Assembly (NCBI GenBank): GCA_000827205.1
Contig: KN832558.1
Coordinates: forward strand, 1,721,839 to 1,785,838
From: Plicaturopsis crispa FD-325 SS-3
Taxonomy: Eukaryota; Basidiomycota; Agaricomycetes; Amylocorticiales; Amylocorticiaceae
Length of the DNA: 64,000 bases
Direction: 5' to 3'
In this document: positions 46,051 through 57,597 of the stretch, one piece after another
How the letters are laid out: each line of letters starts with the position of its first letter
Numbering within the stretch: position 1 is the stretch's first letter
Position numbers and translations under genes: made by a program
Notes under the pieces: model-generated
The model's database searches: none
Told to the model about the DNA's origin: nothing
What the model saw: the letters and a program-made list of their open reading frames with translations, nothing else

Positions 46051-47285
46051 ATGAGTGCGTCGCGCCTCAATTCTTCACGCTCACAGCCCGTTTACACGCC
46101 ACTTTAGATCCCGATTCATTGGATGGCCGCTTGCTTTTTGCTATCCCCAAAAAAGGTACACTTTAGCTTGCAGGAGAATTCACGATCTATACTGAAACTA
46201 ATATATCTCGTGCAGGAAGACTTCACGAGAAATGCTTGGAATTATTAGCGGGTACGCCCGACTCTCTCGAGCGATCCCCTGGTCGGCGTCACAATGACGC
46301 GCTGTTATAGGTGCTGATATCCAGTTTCGAAGACACCACCGACTAGATGTCTGCCTTGTGCGGAACCACCCAATTGCTCTGTAAGTTTTTTGATATCTAG
46401 ACCACCTCAATTTTAAACGTGAAAATACAGTGTATTCCTTCCCGCATCCGATATCCCCTCGTTTGTAGGAAAGGGTAATGTTGACCTTGGGATCACGGGC
46501 CACGACGTGATTTTAGAAGCCAAGATGGAGGACCATGTTACGGAAGCGCTCCGTCTCGGGTTCGGCAAATGCGCGCTGCAAGTGCAAGTGCCCGAATCCA
46601 GTCCAATAAAAACCGTCGAAGACCTCGCCGGTCAACGTGTCGTCACCAGCTTCGAAGTGCTCTCCGGGAAGTACTTTGACGAGATAGACGCGCGGTTACA
46701 ATTTACTGGCGACAAAAAGACCAAAATCGAGTATGTTGGCGGTAGTGTAGAAGCGGCCTGCTCCTTAGGGCTCGCAGACGGCATAGGTAAGTTCATGCCA
46801 TAGATGCATATGCATTCGCTAATTTTTAACCGTTTAGTCGACCTCGTCGGTAAGATTCTCCACTTGCGTAGAGACGTATAATACCCAATTGATGTTTCAC
46901 AGAGTCTGGCGACACCATGCGCGCAGCAGGCCTCCATGCCATTGCGACTCTACTCGAATCCGAGGCGGTGCTCATCAAATCCAGTGTCCCCAAACACGCG
47001 AATCTCGAGCCCGTCATCCGCCTCGTCACGAGCCGTATAGCAGGCGTCATAGCCGCCGGAAAATACGTCGTATGCCAATACAATATACCCCGCGAAAAAT
47101 TGCTCGCAGCTACCGAGATCACGCCCGGACGCAGAGCACCAACGATAAGCCCCCTCGAAACCGAGGGCTGGCTCGCAGTGAGCAGCATGGTGGAGAAGGC
47201 CAAAATTGCAGACGTGATGGACGAGTTGGTGAAGACGGGCGCTGAGGACATTCTGATCTTCAACTTGGACAACTGTAGAGTTTAG
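46051..47285 (+). CDS. HIS1: ATP phosphoribosyltransferase (histidine biosynthesis, step 1)
   Basis: Seven exons (46051-46054, 46108-46155, 46216-46251, 46311-46380, 46431-46786, 46838-46849, 46903-47285) give 302 aa. It condenses ATP with PRPP to start histidine synthesis in the cytosol. The protein reads MNPDSLDGRLLFAIPKKGRL, then FRRHHRLDVCLVRN, VFLPASDIPSFVGKGNVDLG, ITGHDVILE, and the PRPP loop VDLVESGDTMRAAGLHA. The C-terminal regulatory domain that binds histidine is present (PGRRAPTISPLETEGWLAVSSMVEK). The start codon must be the ATG at 46051. It is followed at once by a GTGCGT donor, so the first coding exon is only 4 nt. No alternative ATG exists in frame before LDGRLLFAIPKKG. Confidence 0.93.
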
Positions 47286-47548
47286 AGAACTAAATAGATG
47301 TATTAACGGAGGTGTAACGAACGTGTAGTGGCGTGTGCTATCAGGCAACGGGAAAACCATGCTATATAAGAACTGTGAAAGGAAAATCTAATGTCTACTG
47401 TTGTCCGAAAATCTATGTCCGTGGAGGTGCCAGCATGCGAGAGGATGAAAATATATACCGATGTGTGTGATGGCCGCTAACGAGGAAGGTAGCTGTGGGG
47501 CATGAATGAGAACAGAAAGACCAAGATGCGACTGTCGCCAAGTACTCT

Positions 47549-49411
47549 TTAAACGTTGTTGGAAGGGTCCTGGAAGCGGGAGCTGCCGACGTAAGTGTCC
47601 TGAGAGCGGTATCCCCGGTTCAAAGAGTCGCTCGAGGTGTATCCGTAACCCGTTTCATTCTTGACTCCGTTCCATGTTGGCGCGGAGATCTCGTTGGTGA
47701 TTGTCGCGTCATCTCGGATGATGTCCTCATCCTTGAGAACATCCTCTTCCTTCGCCATGAAGATCTTCCCCTTCCAGAAGGCCAGGACGGTGAGGACGAA
47801 TAGAATGAGCCAGGTGATGCACATGATGATCGTCATCGTCAAGTGGAGGACGAAGAACCCTTCCAGGTGGAAGATGTCACCGAGCACTCGCAAAGTTGAA
47901 ATCCAACCGACTAGGGAAGGAGATGCATCAGAATCCGCTACGAAAGGGGGAGACATATCAATTTACCGTTCGGGAATGTAAGGGCCCAGCAGCCAAGAAT
48001 TTCCGAGAGGTGCTTGTGCACCTTGAACCAGTACGGGAGGACAGCAAGGAAGAAGAAGAAGACCGCAAGGCCTTGAAGCATCAGCCCACTGAGGACACTG
48101 CCCGCATAGAAGATCTCGCCGGCCGCCGGAGACACCAGATCGTGCGCAGCAAGGCTGACGTGAAATCGGTCAATTAGAGAAGGAAATTTCGAGTACGAGA
48201 GTACGCACATGTCTTTCGCCTTGGCGCCTAGATTAAGCAGGGCGAGGGCGGTGAAACCTGGTGGTCCTGCGGCAACGAACGCACCGTTCGCTTGATGGCC
48301 TTCGAGGAATCCAGTCTGATGTCCTCGCCATTAGCGTAGGAACTATAGCATGCAAGCAAAACTATACGTACAGTCATAATACTATTGACGCAGGTTGTGA
48401 GTCAATAGTTCTGCGTTGACCGATACCATTCAAGACTTACCGGATGACATATATACCGATGTAGATGAAGGTCATGAAGAACCCAAGACCTGAGTATCAA
48501 AAGATGGTCAAACATATACACGCCTCAGAAACTACTAGGCTCACCTTGGAAGAAGTAACCCACTAGAAGAACACCAATCGATCGCGGGTCATTGACATCC
48601 ATGACTTTCAGGACATTGAAAGCCACTACGCCAACCAGCATCTGTGTAGGTGGTCAGTTCCGGCAAGGTAAAGCGAAAACATTTAGATCTGCATACTAGC
48701 GGGAAAACCAGGAATGCATATGCAGGCGTGAAGTGCGTCAGGTCATGTGGCTTATTGAACCAAATCAACAGCATCGGGAAGCAAACTATCAGCGCGAACG
48801 TGACATATACCCTGCGACGAATGAGACGTTTGTATCATGCGAAGGAGATATAGAACACACCAAAAGAGGGCATATACGAAGCCGGGATGAACATGCCCTG
48901 AAGGAACTGCATAATTGATTGTTCCGATGATGATAGTCGCGAATGACAAGACCTATAGAAAGAATTGAGTTATGCACTTGTCGCATGCCTGTATACGCTA
49001 CCTACAATCAGTGGGACGAATATTCCTTTCACAGGATCTTTTAGTAAACGGATAGCTTGTTTCGGGTACACTACGCCAATTCGCCGCGTCAGGTTGATAA
49101 AGAAACAGAGCTCAGGCGAACGAGACGTACGTATCGCTTGCAGGAGAAGTGTGCTCGAGTTAAGCAGGAACAGCGCGATGTTGAGGAAGTAAAACCCAGT
49201 CTCGACCGTAGTAAGAGCGGACGAATGGTTTTTCAAGCCCGACAAGGTCACGTAGACGGCACCAGTGCCCATTCCTATCGGGAACTAAGTAGAGACCCTG
49301 GGTCAGTGCCACTCGTATTTGACTTCTATCAATCTGACGTACCGCTTGCCACGACCATCCGTGGATGCGACGAGCGAGAGCACTGACGTGCTGCTGATTG
49401 GTTCGCTCCAT
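47549..49411 (-). CDS. TDT/SLAC1-type transporter (malate/dicarboxylate or sulfite exporter family)
   Basis: A multi-exon minus-strand gene starting MERTNQQHVSALARRIHGWS. Exon 1 (49411-49343) joins 49284-49006 to give FPIGMGTGAVYVTLSGL. Then come hydrophobic segments in VKGIFVPLIVLSFATIIIG, YALFWVYVTFALIVCFPML, NKPHDLTHFTPAYAFLVFPL, LVGYFFQGLGFFMTFIYIG and GLAVFFFFLAVLPYWF. The last exons (47956 to 47549 frame) end in a hydrophilic acidic tail. About ten transmembrane helices and the conserved FPxGMGTG motif mark the voltage-dependent anion channel/TDT family (Mae1 malate uptake, Ssu1 sulfite efflux). The substrate cannot be told from sequence. Full exon joins between 48950 and 48000 were followed only roughly. 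Confidence 0.85.
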
Positions 49412-50489
49412 CTATAGTTCTGTGTTCTGGAGGAGGAGGTAGTACGCGAATTAGGTATTAGGGAGATGGCGAGTGTGAGAGGACGGGGCTGGAGACGCGC
49501 AGCGTACAAGGAGGAGGAGGAGAAAGGGAGAAAGGAAGAAAAACCAGGAGGCGTAGCCTAAGGGTAGGCGAGTGTTGGGCTTGTACTTTAATTATAATGA
49601 ACGTTGTCCAAGGCTTGGCTTTGCCAAGGATCTCGGCGGCCTGTATTGAGAAAGAAGTCTCAGGCGAGAACAGAATGGGTGTAAAGACGAACGAAAACCT
49701 TTCAGACGGAGCCAAACCCGATTGATGGCTGCTTCTGAACCCGCCCCACACACAGCTCCACCATGAGTAGCGATCCAGATATACCCCCGCTGCGTGTTAC
49801 GCTAGCGCCGGCGTGGGGGGAAACTAACGAGCCCAGCATGGTCACAAGCATCGCGTGCACCAAGGTGCAGTAACAGGCTACCAGAGAGTATAGTAGGACC
49901 CAGTTCGCGCCTCTTGCTAATACCTGGCGACTGCAGCGTGTCATCTCCAACGCCAAGGATGTGCACAGGTGGTCTTCGGCGATATGTATGATGTAAAGAA
50001 GTATGCAAGTTCAGCGAAGCATTAGCTCGTCTTGGCAGTCTCAGTATCTTCACGGCGTCCGCACGATTGGGCAACTTCAGCCATTCGGGAGTAAAATAGC
50101 TATGCTGGAGGTGGTGAAAGGAGAGGCAAACCCGGGACCAAATGTGGAATGAGCTTCATCATGGCATCAAGATAGCATCGCGAGTGGCGTCGGCGCGCTA
50201 GAACGTGTTTGGTTCTAAAGCCTTCGGTTGGCGATGCAAATAATTGAATCCATTGATTGGCCATTGATCCGGGTTTCAGCAATCCAAGTTGCCGGGTTGC
50301 GCTCAGATTCTGCAAAAGATAAGTAGCACCGCATTGATAACAGCCGGCGCCGTCGAAATGTTGAGTACACAGCTGTACACATACACACTCTGCTTACGAA
50401 AAGTCAAACGGCAGGCGGGGTAATCAGCCCAAGCAGACGACGATGATGAGAAGAATGCGCACTGTTCGTTGTCACCATCGTTTACATCG
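49412..50489. other. 1.1-kb region without a supported gene
   Basis: It contains the TDT promoter and the 3' side of HNT1. Minus-strand frames at 49751-49458, 49956-49702 and 50074-49802 overlap in different phases and show no domain. A purine-rich GGAGGAGGAGG stretch occurs at about 49510-49525. Confidence 0.45.
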
Positions 50490-51284
50490 CTAGAGCCTTC
50501 CTTTGACCTCCGCCAGCAATTCTGCCAACTCTTCCTTCGAGGGTTTCTTGGCAGGCCAGCCCACAACGAGTCCTTCTTCGTCGCTAGCAGCTGGTTTCGG
50601 AATGATATGAAAATGGACGTGATCCACTTCCTGTATCGAATGGTCAGTGATGACGTGACTTGCTTGCCAAGAGCCCAAAAGCTTACGCACCTGGTGCGCG
50701 ATTCGGCCATTGTTCTAAGCGGTAAATGTTAATGACTGCGCAGAAAGGAGAAACAGCCTTTCGAATAGACGCACCTGGAGTATATTGTAGTTCTCTGCTC
50801 CGAGAGCTATGGCAATCTTCTTGGCAATGGGCAAGGCATCCGCGAGGTATTCATCCGGAGTATCGTGAAGTTTCTCGGCGTGGTCTGTGCGTCATTGTGT
50901 GTGCGACTTTCAATATGCCTTCAATGGGAGAAGAATAAACCTATACGGACATTTCGGGATTACGAGCGCATGTCCTTTGGACAATGGGCCGATATCAAGG
51001 AATGACAAGCTGGCGCGAGTCGAAGTCCGTCAGCGTACAGCCGCTTGGCAGCACGCATTATTGTGCAACGCACGAGAGATCCGTCTCGATGAGCTTCAGG
51101 CTCGGGATTTCGCCTGGATGCAATACGCTTGTCAGCGTGTGTACCGCGGCTGTTGCGAGCTCACGCACCTTTGATAATCTTGCAAAATATACAGCTTGCA
51201 AGAGATCTGACGGATCGTCTTCAACGACGCGTCCACGAGATGCAAATCCATCGCTTACTTGCCACCGGTAACAGCACTAGCCAT
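50490..51284 (-). CDS. HNT1: HIT-family purine phosphoramidase (HINT1/Hnt1)
   Basis: Seven exons give 141 aa, the usual HINT size plus a short C-terminal tail. The spliced start reads MASAVTGGNCIFCKIIKGEIPSLK, with the CxxC pair of the family. It continues LSFLDIGPLSKGHALVIPK and ENYNILQNNGRIAHQEVDHVHFHIIPKP, carrying the HxHxHxx catalytic triad. Exons are small (26, 26, 40, 59, 110, 24 and 141 nt). Exon 2 needs the acceptor before CTGTATATTTTG to restore CIFC. Hnt1 hydrolyses adenosine 5'-phosphoramidate and lysyl-AMP-type adducts in cytosol and nucleus and is linked to TFIIH kinase function in yeast. It is divergent from the dioxygenase gene with 224 bp between starts. Confidence 0.93.
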
Positions 51285-51508
51285 GGCGAAATGCGAAGAT
51301 GAACACAGGAAGGAGAGTTCAAAATGAAACGGAGGAGATTCAGAACGGTGACGGCGTCGTGACTGTAGCTTCTCGTTTGGGTGAAGTTAGCCCCTATGTA
51401 ATATCCGAGCGCGTCCAGTCGTTCAAGTCCGGGGCCTGAGTACGGCCGCACCTTGCAAGACTGGCAGTACTTGGGCTTAGGCTACTTGAGCTTTGTTCGC
51501 AGTCCAAT

Positions 51509-53093
51509 ATGTCTCTCGTGGGTATTGCTGAAAAGGCGGACACGTCCTTCAAAAATGTTCCCATCATGTGAGTACTCGAAGCCATTTTGACGGTGACATT
51601 GAAACTTCAAGCTGCTGAAGGAGCCAGTTACTGAACTAATGCCAGCGATCTTCTCAATGCATCTGACCCTGCGCACAAGAGGGAGATAGCTAGAGAAATA
51701 CGCGATGCCTGCGTTAACGTGGGATTCTTATACGGTGCGCCGCTATTACAATCTATCGCAACGATACAAGCCACTGATAAGCACTGCAGTCAAGTCCCAC
51801 GGAATTTCTCAGGATATCATAGACGACGCCTTGTCAGCAATGAAGGAATACTTCGCGCTGCCTCTTGAGACCAAGCTGAAGGTGCTGTCGTTTGAAATCA
51901 TGCTTTCCAAAATCGCCGGTGTACGAATTTTTAGATTTGAAGCTCGACGTCAAAAAGACGGGCAGCATGATGGGCTACAACGGCGTATTGACCTCTAAGA
52001 ACGACCCCGACAGCGACGGAGACCTACAGGAAGGGTTTGAATTCGGCTACGAAGACCCGGACACAAGCGACATGAACACGGAGCAACAGACTAAATTCGG
52101 TCAAAATGTCTGGCCAAGCGAGGTCCCGCATTTTCGCGACGCCCTTCTGAAATACTAGTGCGTACCCGTCTCGTTCCAAATCGACACTACACTCACCGGG
52201 ATATAGCCACGCCGCTGTTGCGCTTGGGAAGATCTTGTTCCCTCTTTTTGCCCTGGCACTCGACCTTCCTGAGAATTTCTTCGATGACAAGGTAAGTGTC
52301 CTTGCGCCCGCAGGAATTTTTTCGTCGACGGTTGAATTTGTGCTGATTGTCTTTAGACACTGAATTCTGCAGCATTCATGCGGGCACTTCATTACCCACC
52401 TCAGACTGGTCCTGTCGACAGCAGGATCTTCGGCATCGGAGCGCACACTGAGTAAGTCAAATATCGACGAGCTGCTTCATGCTGTGGTCTCTCGCGCACA
52501 ATATTTTCCTGAGCATGTCAACAGCTGGGAGGTGAGTCCCAAGTAGTGCGACTTCAGATATGTTCTAACAGCCCTTTGACCGTAGTGTTTTACCGTTCTG
52601 TGGCAAGAGCCAGGGATCCAGGCGCTGCAGATATTAAACCCCGATAATGAGTGGATCGACGCGCCGCCTATTCCGGGAACCCTTGTCATCAAGTGAGATT
52701 GCCCCTGCGCTTTGCTTCTATTGTGAAACTTACTCTCATTTCGCTAGCCTCGGTGACCAGTTTGCCAGGTGGACGAGTAAGTCGTGCTGTGCATCCATCG
52801 GGAAATTTATATATTTAACACATTCACGTAGACGACGTATTCCGATCAACGAGACATCGCGCTGTCAACCGGAGTGGTGTACGCCGATACTCCATCCCAC
52901 TTTTCTTTGGCACCGATTACGATGTCAAGCTTGAGGCAAGTAACGTTACTCTCATTGTAGGCTGGGGGACACTGATCATTTCTATCGTCAGCCTATACCA
53001 AGTTGCGTGTCGCCTGACCGCCCACCGAAGTATGAGATAGTCACTGCGGGCGAGCACGTCAAGGCAAAAGCGAAAGCGGCTTATGGACAATAG
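51509..53093 (+). CDS. 2-oxoglutarate/Fe(II)-dependent dioxygenase, isopenicillin-N-synthase-like
   Basis: Eleven exons (51509-51567, 51646-51734, 51790-51881, 51943-52157, 52207-52291, 52357-52451, 52525-52531, 52586-52692, 52748-52776, 52832-52935, 52992-53093) give 327 aa. The N-terminal DIOX_N part reads NVPIIDLLNASD...REIRDACVNVGFLYVKSHG. The jelly-roll core has the iron ligands HTD (in GAHTDWECFTVLWQ) and the distal His in STRHRAVNRSG, plus RYSIPLFF for 2-oxoglutarate. The 7-nt exon 52525-52531 (CTGGGAG) supplies the end of the HTDWE motif. The last intron is GC-AG. Such enzymes hydroxylate or desaturate small molecules; the substrate is unknown, and no biosynthetic cluster surrounds it. 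Confidence 0.9.
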
Positions 53094-53166
53094 GGACGAG
53101 GACGGGACGCGTTATGTACAACCGGAGTACTAGTGTAATATAAGTCATGTAAATTCCCGGGATCAA

Positions 53167-53174
53167 TATATAAG
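53167..53174 (+). promoter_or_regulatory. TATA box of PRD1
   Basis: TATATAAG lies 38 bp before the ATG at 53205 and 281 bp before the ATG at 53448. A three-codon upstream frame (ATG CGG CGA TGA at 53197-53208) overlaps the 53205 ATG as ATGA. Transcription starting 25-35 bp downstream would place the cap close to these ATGs, which bears on the choice of start. Confidence 0.55.
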
Positions 53175-53204
53175 ACAGCAGCCAATTTTCTTGCCAATGC
53201 GGCG

Positions 53205-56200
53205 ATGACGGTTCGTGCTTGCTCTCTGCGACTGCCTCCCTGTCTGCTCAAACGACGGACTCTGCTAAAATGGGGAAGCGCACTGACCGTAGGCCTCGCC
53301 GCTGTTGGGTGCCAGAGATCGATGAACGGATATGCTATCCGGGGGACTCGTGACTTTCATCGACATGCTGTATTTCCTGAAGCCAAGGGTCCGTTGCATA
53401 GGCTCTCGAGCTCGTTCTCAACCTTGTTCGCATCGACAAATACACCCATGGCATCGCTGACACCCCCGCAAGCCGCACCGTCTTGGACCCATTCCCCAGA
53501 GGACGTCCTCAAACTTACCAAGGAGGCGATCGAATCAGAGAAGCAGCTACAGGACAAGGTCGCTACACTGGCGCCCGAGGAATGTAACTTTGAATCGGTG
53601 TGTGCATACCATATGACCGATTGAGGCCTTCGACTTATGTGACCGTGGTCAGGTTTTCGTGAGTGGCTTGCGGAAAATCCGGAGGAGCACATTTGCTTAG
53701 ATCGTTGACATCCCCAGGTCGCGCTCGCCGATGGCGAGGCGAAATTTGAATCTGTCACAGAGCCTCTCGCGTTCTACCAGAATGTCTCCCCGTCGAAAGA
53801 GCTTCGTGACGCATCCAACGAGGCAGAAGTTCTTCAACGCGCATTTGCCGTCGACTCGTCCATGCGCCTGGACGTATTTCAAGCTAAGGTGGCTGCGGAG
53901 AAAAACATCAAGGCATCTGGCAAATGGGACAAGTTGTCCGCCGAGGAGAAACGCCTCGTTGACAAAATGGTCCTCGATGGTACCCGTGCCGGTCTAGCTT
54001 TGCCCGAGAAAGAGAGGACCGAGCTCATGGAGCTCCAAAAAGAGCTGTCGCAGGCTTGTCTTGAGTTTGGGGTACGCATATGACACAAATATCTACACCA
54101 CTCTGACTAATGGCTTGCATTATAGAAAAACTTCAACGAAGAGAACGTGCGCATCTTTTCCGGCGTACATGGTTACTTACTCACCGCTAATCTGTAGGGT
54201 CACATCACATTCACGCTCGACGAATTAAAAGGTGTTCCTGCCGACGTCGTATCTGGCTACACCAAGCATACCGAAGGCGACCAAGAGCTGTACGACGTGA
54301 CTTTCAAGACTCCGGATATCTTCCCTTTGGTGAGGATTACTGAATCGTTACTCAACTATGTTGTTTGACGCCTCCGGTGTTATAGTTCAAGTACGCCCAG
54401 AATCCCGACACGCGTAGACGCGCGCAGGAGGGATACGAAGAGCGCCTCGAGATCAATGTACCCCTCCTGAACAAGATTCTGGAACTTCGGCGCAAGATCA
54501 CCAAAATCCTAGGTTACGCAACGTGGGCAGATTACAAGACAGAAGTCAAAATGATCAAGAACGCCGCTGGCGTTGTCAGCGTCAGTGGGCCCTCTATTCC
54601 TGATATATCTGAAATGGTGCATACTGACTTCGGCTTACTTGTAGTTCCTCGATGACCTGGAGCAGAAACTACGGCCAGTCGGCATCAAAGAACGCGAAAT
54701 TCTTCTTGCACTCAAAAAGGAGGAACACGCCGAGAAGGGCCTTCCGTTTGACGGCGAGTTTTATCTATGGGATTATCGCTACTACGATCGCAAATACATC
54801 GAGCGCTCTCTTGATCTCGATGACTCGCTCGTCAAAGAGTACTTCCCTGTGTCAGTAGTCGTCCCCGCGATCCTCGAAATCTACCAAAAGCTACTGGGCG
54901 TCCAATTCCAAGAAATCAAGGGAGAGACCTGGCATCCAGGTGAGTCGCTATGATACTGCAGAAACGCATGCACCTTTGAACTCTTTCCTATCCAGAGGTG
55001 CAACAATTCGCGGTTTGGGAGAACGGCGCGACAGACGAATCCGGATTCGTGGGGTACTGTTACCTCGATCTTTTCCCGCGTGGTAAATCAGTTTCACTGG
55101 GATAAGAGAAATAGCGTATGACTGACTTGGTTGCGCAGCTTCCAAGTACTCCCATGCAGCGGTTTGGGGCCTCATCCCCGGGTACGATTTACCAGACGGC
55201 AAACGGCACTATCCGCTTGCCGCGATGGTGGCGAACCTCGCCAAACCGACTCCAGACAGGCCTGCGCTCATGCCCCACAACGATGTGGTTACATTTTTCC
55301 ATGAAATGGGCCATGTTTTCCACGGCCTGCTGAGTAAGACCAAGTACGCGAGGTTCCACGGAACCAGGTACGGCCCTCTAGGCTCTTTGTCCATTTAGTC
55401 TTGCCACATTGTTTATGTTGGAACAGCGTCGCAAGAGACTTCGTTGAAGCACCAAGTCAGATGCTAGAAAACTGGTAAGCTTCGTGCCGACTTTTATGTT
55501 TTTATGTCTTCGTTACTGACTTGCGATCAATGTCAGGTGCTGGGAACCCAAAGTACTCGAGCAGATGTCCAGTCACTTCCAGACCAAAAAACCTTTGTCG
55601 GCCGAACTCATCGAGAAGATCGTGAAGAGGTGCGCTCATGCTGAATTTCCGGGTTCCAGCCACTCACGTATCACGTCCAGTCGATATGTCAATGTCGGTT
55701 TGTTTTACCTGCGTCAACTTTTCTTCGCGAAGTTTGACATCAAGGTCCACACTGATCAAGGTGAGACGATTATAGTATTTTCGATCCGTCACTAACTCCC
55801 GCCCTTTGCAGAAACCGCCGACTATACATCGTTATGGAATAGCCTGCGAGAGTCGATATCATTGGTGAAGGGCGGGAAGCTTGCACCCGGCCAAGGCACA
55901 TTTGCACATATCACCGGGTATGTTCGGACCCTATCGTCAGTGATCGGCTCTAACATCTTGCAATGCAGGGGTTACGACGCAGGCTATTATGGCTACACAT
56001 ACTCCCTTGTCTTCGCGCAGGATATGTATTCGACTGTCTTCAAGAAGGACCCTCTCGACCCCCAGCTAGGTGCCCGTTACCGAAAGAGTATTCTCCGTGT
56101 TGGAGGTAGTCGAGAGGAGCTGGACTCACTTGAGGTATGCTTGTCGGTGCGCTTTTCGTGTATGTTTGCTCTAACACTGCGGACAGGAACTCCTTGGGCG

Positions 56201-56270
56201 ACCCCCGAATTCGGACGCGTTCTTAAAAGAGCTCTTTGGTACTGTGCCTGAAGCTCAGAACAAACTCTGA
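53205..56270 (+). CDS. PRD1: Saccharolysin / thimet-type oligopeptidase (M3 family)
   Basis: About sixteen exons. From ATG 53448 the protein begins MASLTPPQAAPSWTHSPEDVL, the usual fungal Prd1 start. The frame stays open back to ATG 53205, adding 81 residues rich in Arg, Ser and Leu with almost no acidic residues, like a mitochondrial presequence. The zinc site HEMGHVFH (read around 55305) with downstream E (VEAPSQMLENW) is intact. Other blocks are NVSPSKELRDASNEAEVL, GFVGYCYLDLFPR and YTYSLVFAQDMYSTVF. It cleaves peptides of 5-17 residues in cytosol and mitochondria, clearing proteasome products and presequences. A 6-nt exon (53653-53658, Val-Phe) and a 21-nt exon (KNFNEEN) are inferred. The C-terminus is FLKELFGTVPEAQNKL. 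Confidence 0.92.
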
Positions 56271-57108
56271 GGTGTCAACGTAGTCGCTCTACGCCACGGT
56301 CTCAACGAAGTACGTACCGAATCTAATTGATGTCGCCCCTCACTCGTCGCCGGGCAATGTGAAGTCTCGAAAGGACGTCGACTGTGTCAAACATTTTCAT
56401 CTGTGTGGTGGTGCACATAAAATGAACGACGATAGCACGACTGTCATTGTATTCCAGTGGCTGTCACTCAGTACTTACGGGTGCCTCGCTCTGACTCAAC
56501 CGTCGTACATGTCCAAGGTGAGTCACACCGGCGCGCCACCGCGGCGCGTGACTGCAGTCAGTACTTTTTCACTTGAGCTTCCAATGGGCTTCACAAAGGG
56601 ATTGCAAAGTCGTTATGCCTTTCGTTCCAGGCATCTGCATCAAGGCGCAGCCCTTTGTTCGCGGCGTCTAACTCAATGGCAAGGTAGGTGCACTCTCGTA
56701 CCGAGATTCGAGGATCTTGGTGTGGCTGCGGCACAGCTGCTGTGGCATCAGATATGCTGCGGTACCGTATTACACCGTCAACATCGGACACCCCGAACCC
56801 AGGGCTATATGACTCGCACCCCCTACCCAGAGCGCTAGCGACTAGGCACGGTCAAAGCGCGTCAATCTTCGCTGAATGCTGCGGTGCAACTTCTTTCCGG
56901 AACCGACCGTCGTCCTGTGAGCATCTGCGTCAGGATCATCTCGATCTTTGTTATGAATGTATCGTTTCAGTGACTAATATAACGTCGCCGTATAAAGGGA
57001 GCTCGAAGGAAGTTAATAGCTGATCAACTCAGTCATTTACCCACTCGCACACCAACATCCCATCTACTACTTATCCGAAGCTACACACCGCCGTCCCCCG
57101 TCTTCACA
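56271..57108. other. Intergenic region with overlapping unassigned frames
   Basis: This 838-bp stretch carries a plus-strand frame of 159 codons (56359-56838) and a minus-strand frame of 66 codons (56791-56591) whose composition (ECTYLAIELDAANKGLRLD) looks protein-like. Neither shows a domain or splice partners. The right end is the promoter of the next gene, with a CACACC-rich leader. Confidence 0.35.
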
Positions 57109-57597
57109 ATGCCCAGCATATCCACCATTCACGCGTCCGGTTCTGTCGCTTCATTTTCCACGACCACATCCACCACACCTCTCCGACCTTCCGTACCCGA
57201 AAAAGACTACGCGCCCGCGCTCGGTCATCCTCAGACCACACGCAGAATGAACGGCGCAGCACCCGTGCTCCCCCCTTCGGCACACAGTAGCGCGTCCAAA
57301 ACCAAGGCGGCGAGGCCCACGGAGGTCTATCCGGTCTTTCCGGCGTCGTATTCACCACCGGTGAAGAAGGAGAAGGACTACGAGGCTGCGTTTGCGCAGT
57401 TGTCGTCGTCGTACGGCTGGGGCAGCGCAGTGCCGCCCGCTTTACCTCCCAAACAAAAGAAGGCACCAAAAGTCTCGAAATCCAAGTCGCTATCCCTGAC
57501 CCAACGTGCGTGTATTATATTTTGTTCAGCCACATCTAGCTCGCAAAACTCATATATCATGGTGTTCCATTCTGTAGGTCTTTTCGGGAAGTCCTAA
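57109..57597 (+). CDS. Small protein with one DYEAAF/SSSYG motif
   Basis: Two exons (57109-57505, 57578-57597) give 138 aa. The N-terminal 80 residues are Ser/Thr/Pro-rich and probably disordered. At residues 85-110 lies EKDYEAAFAQLSSSYGWGS followed by a Pro-rich VPPALPPK. A degenerate EKDYAPALG copy precedes it at about residue 31. The tail is basic (KQKKAPKVSKSKS) and ends LTQRLFGKS after splicing. The same motif occurs twice in the gene at 59009-59866, so the two are relatives in tandem. No signal peptide or membrane segment is present. No function is known to me; a short disordered protein carrying a binding motif is the best description. Confidence 0.7.
   Translation: MPSISTIHASGSVASFSTTTSTTPLRPSVPEKDYAPALGHPQTTRRMNGAAPVLPPSAHSSASKTKAARPTEVYPVFPASYSPPVKKEKDYEAAFAQLSSSYGWGSAVPPALPPKQKKAPKVSKSKSLSLTQRACIIFCSATSSSQNSYIMVFHSVGLFGKS

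Noticed and set aside
53598-53717. Single 120-bp intron in PRD1
   Set aside because: Possible, but splitting it around GTTTTC gives two introns of normal size and two extra in-frame residues, so I prefer the microexon model.
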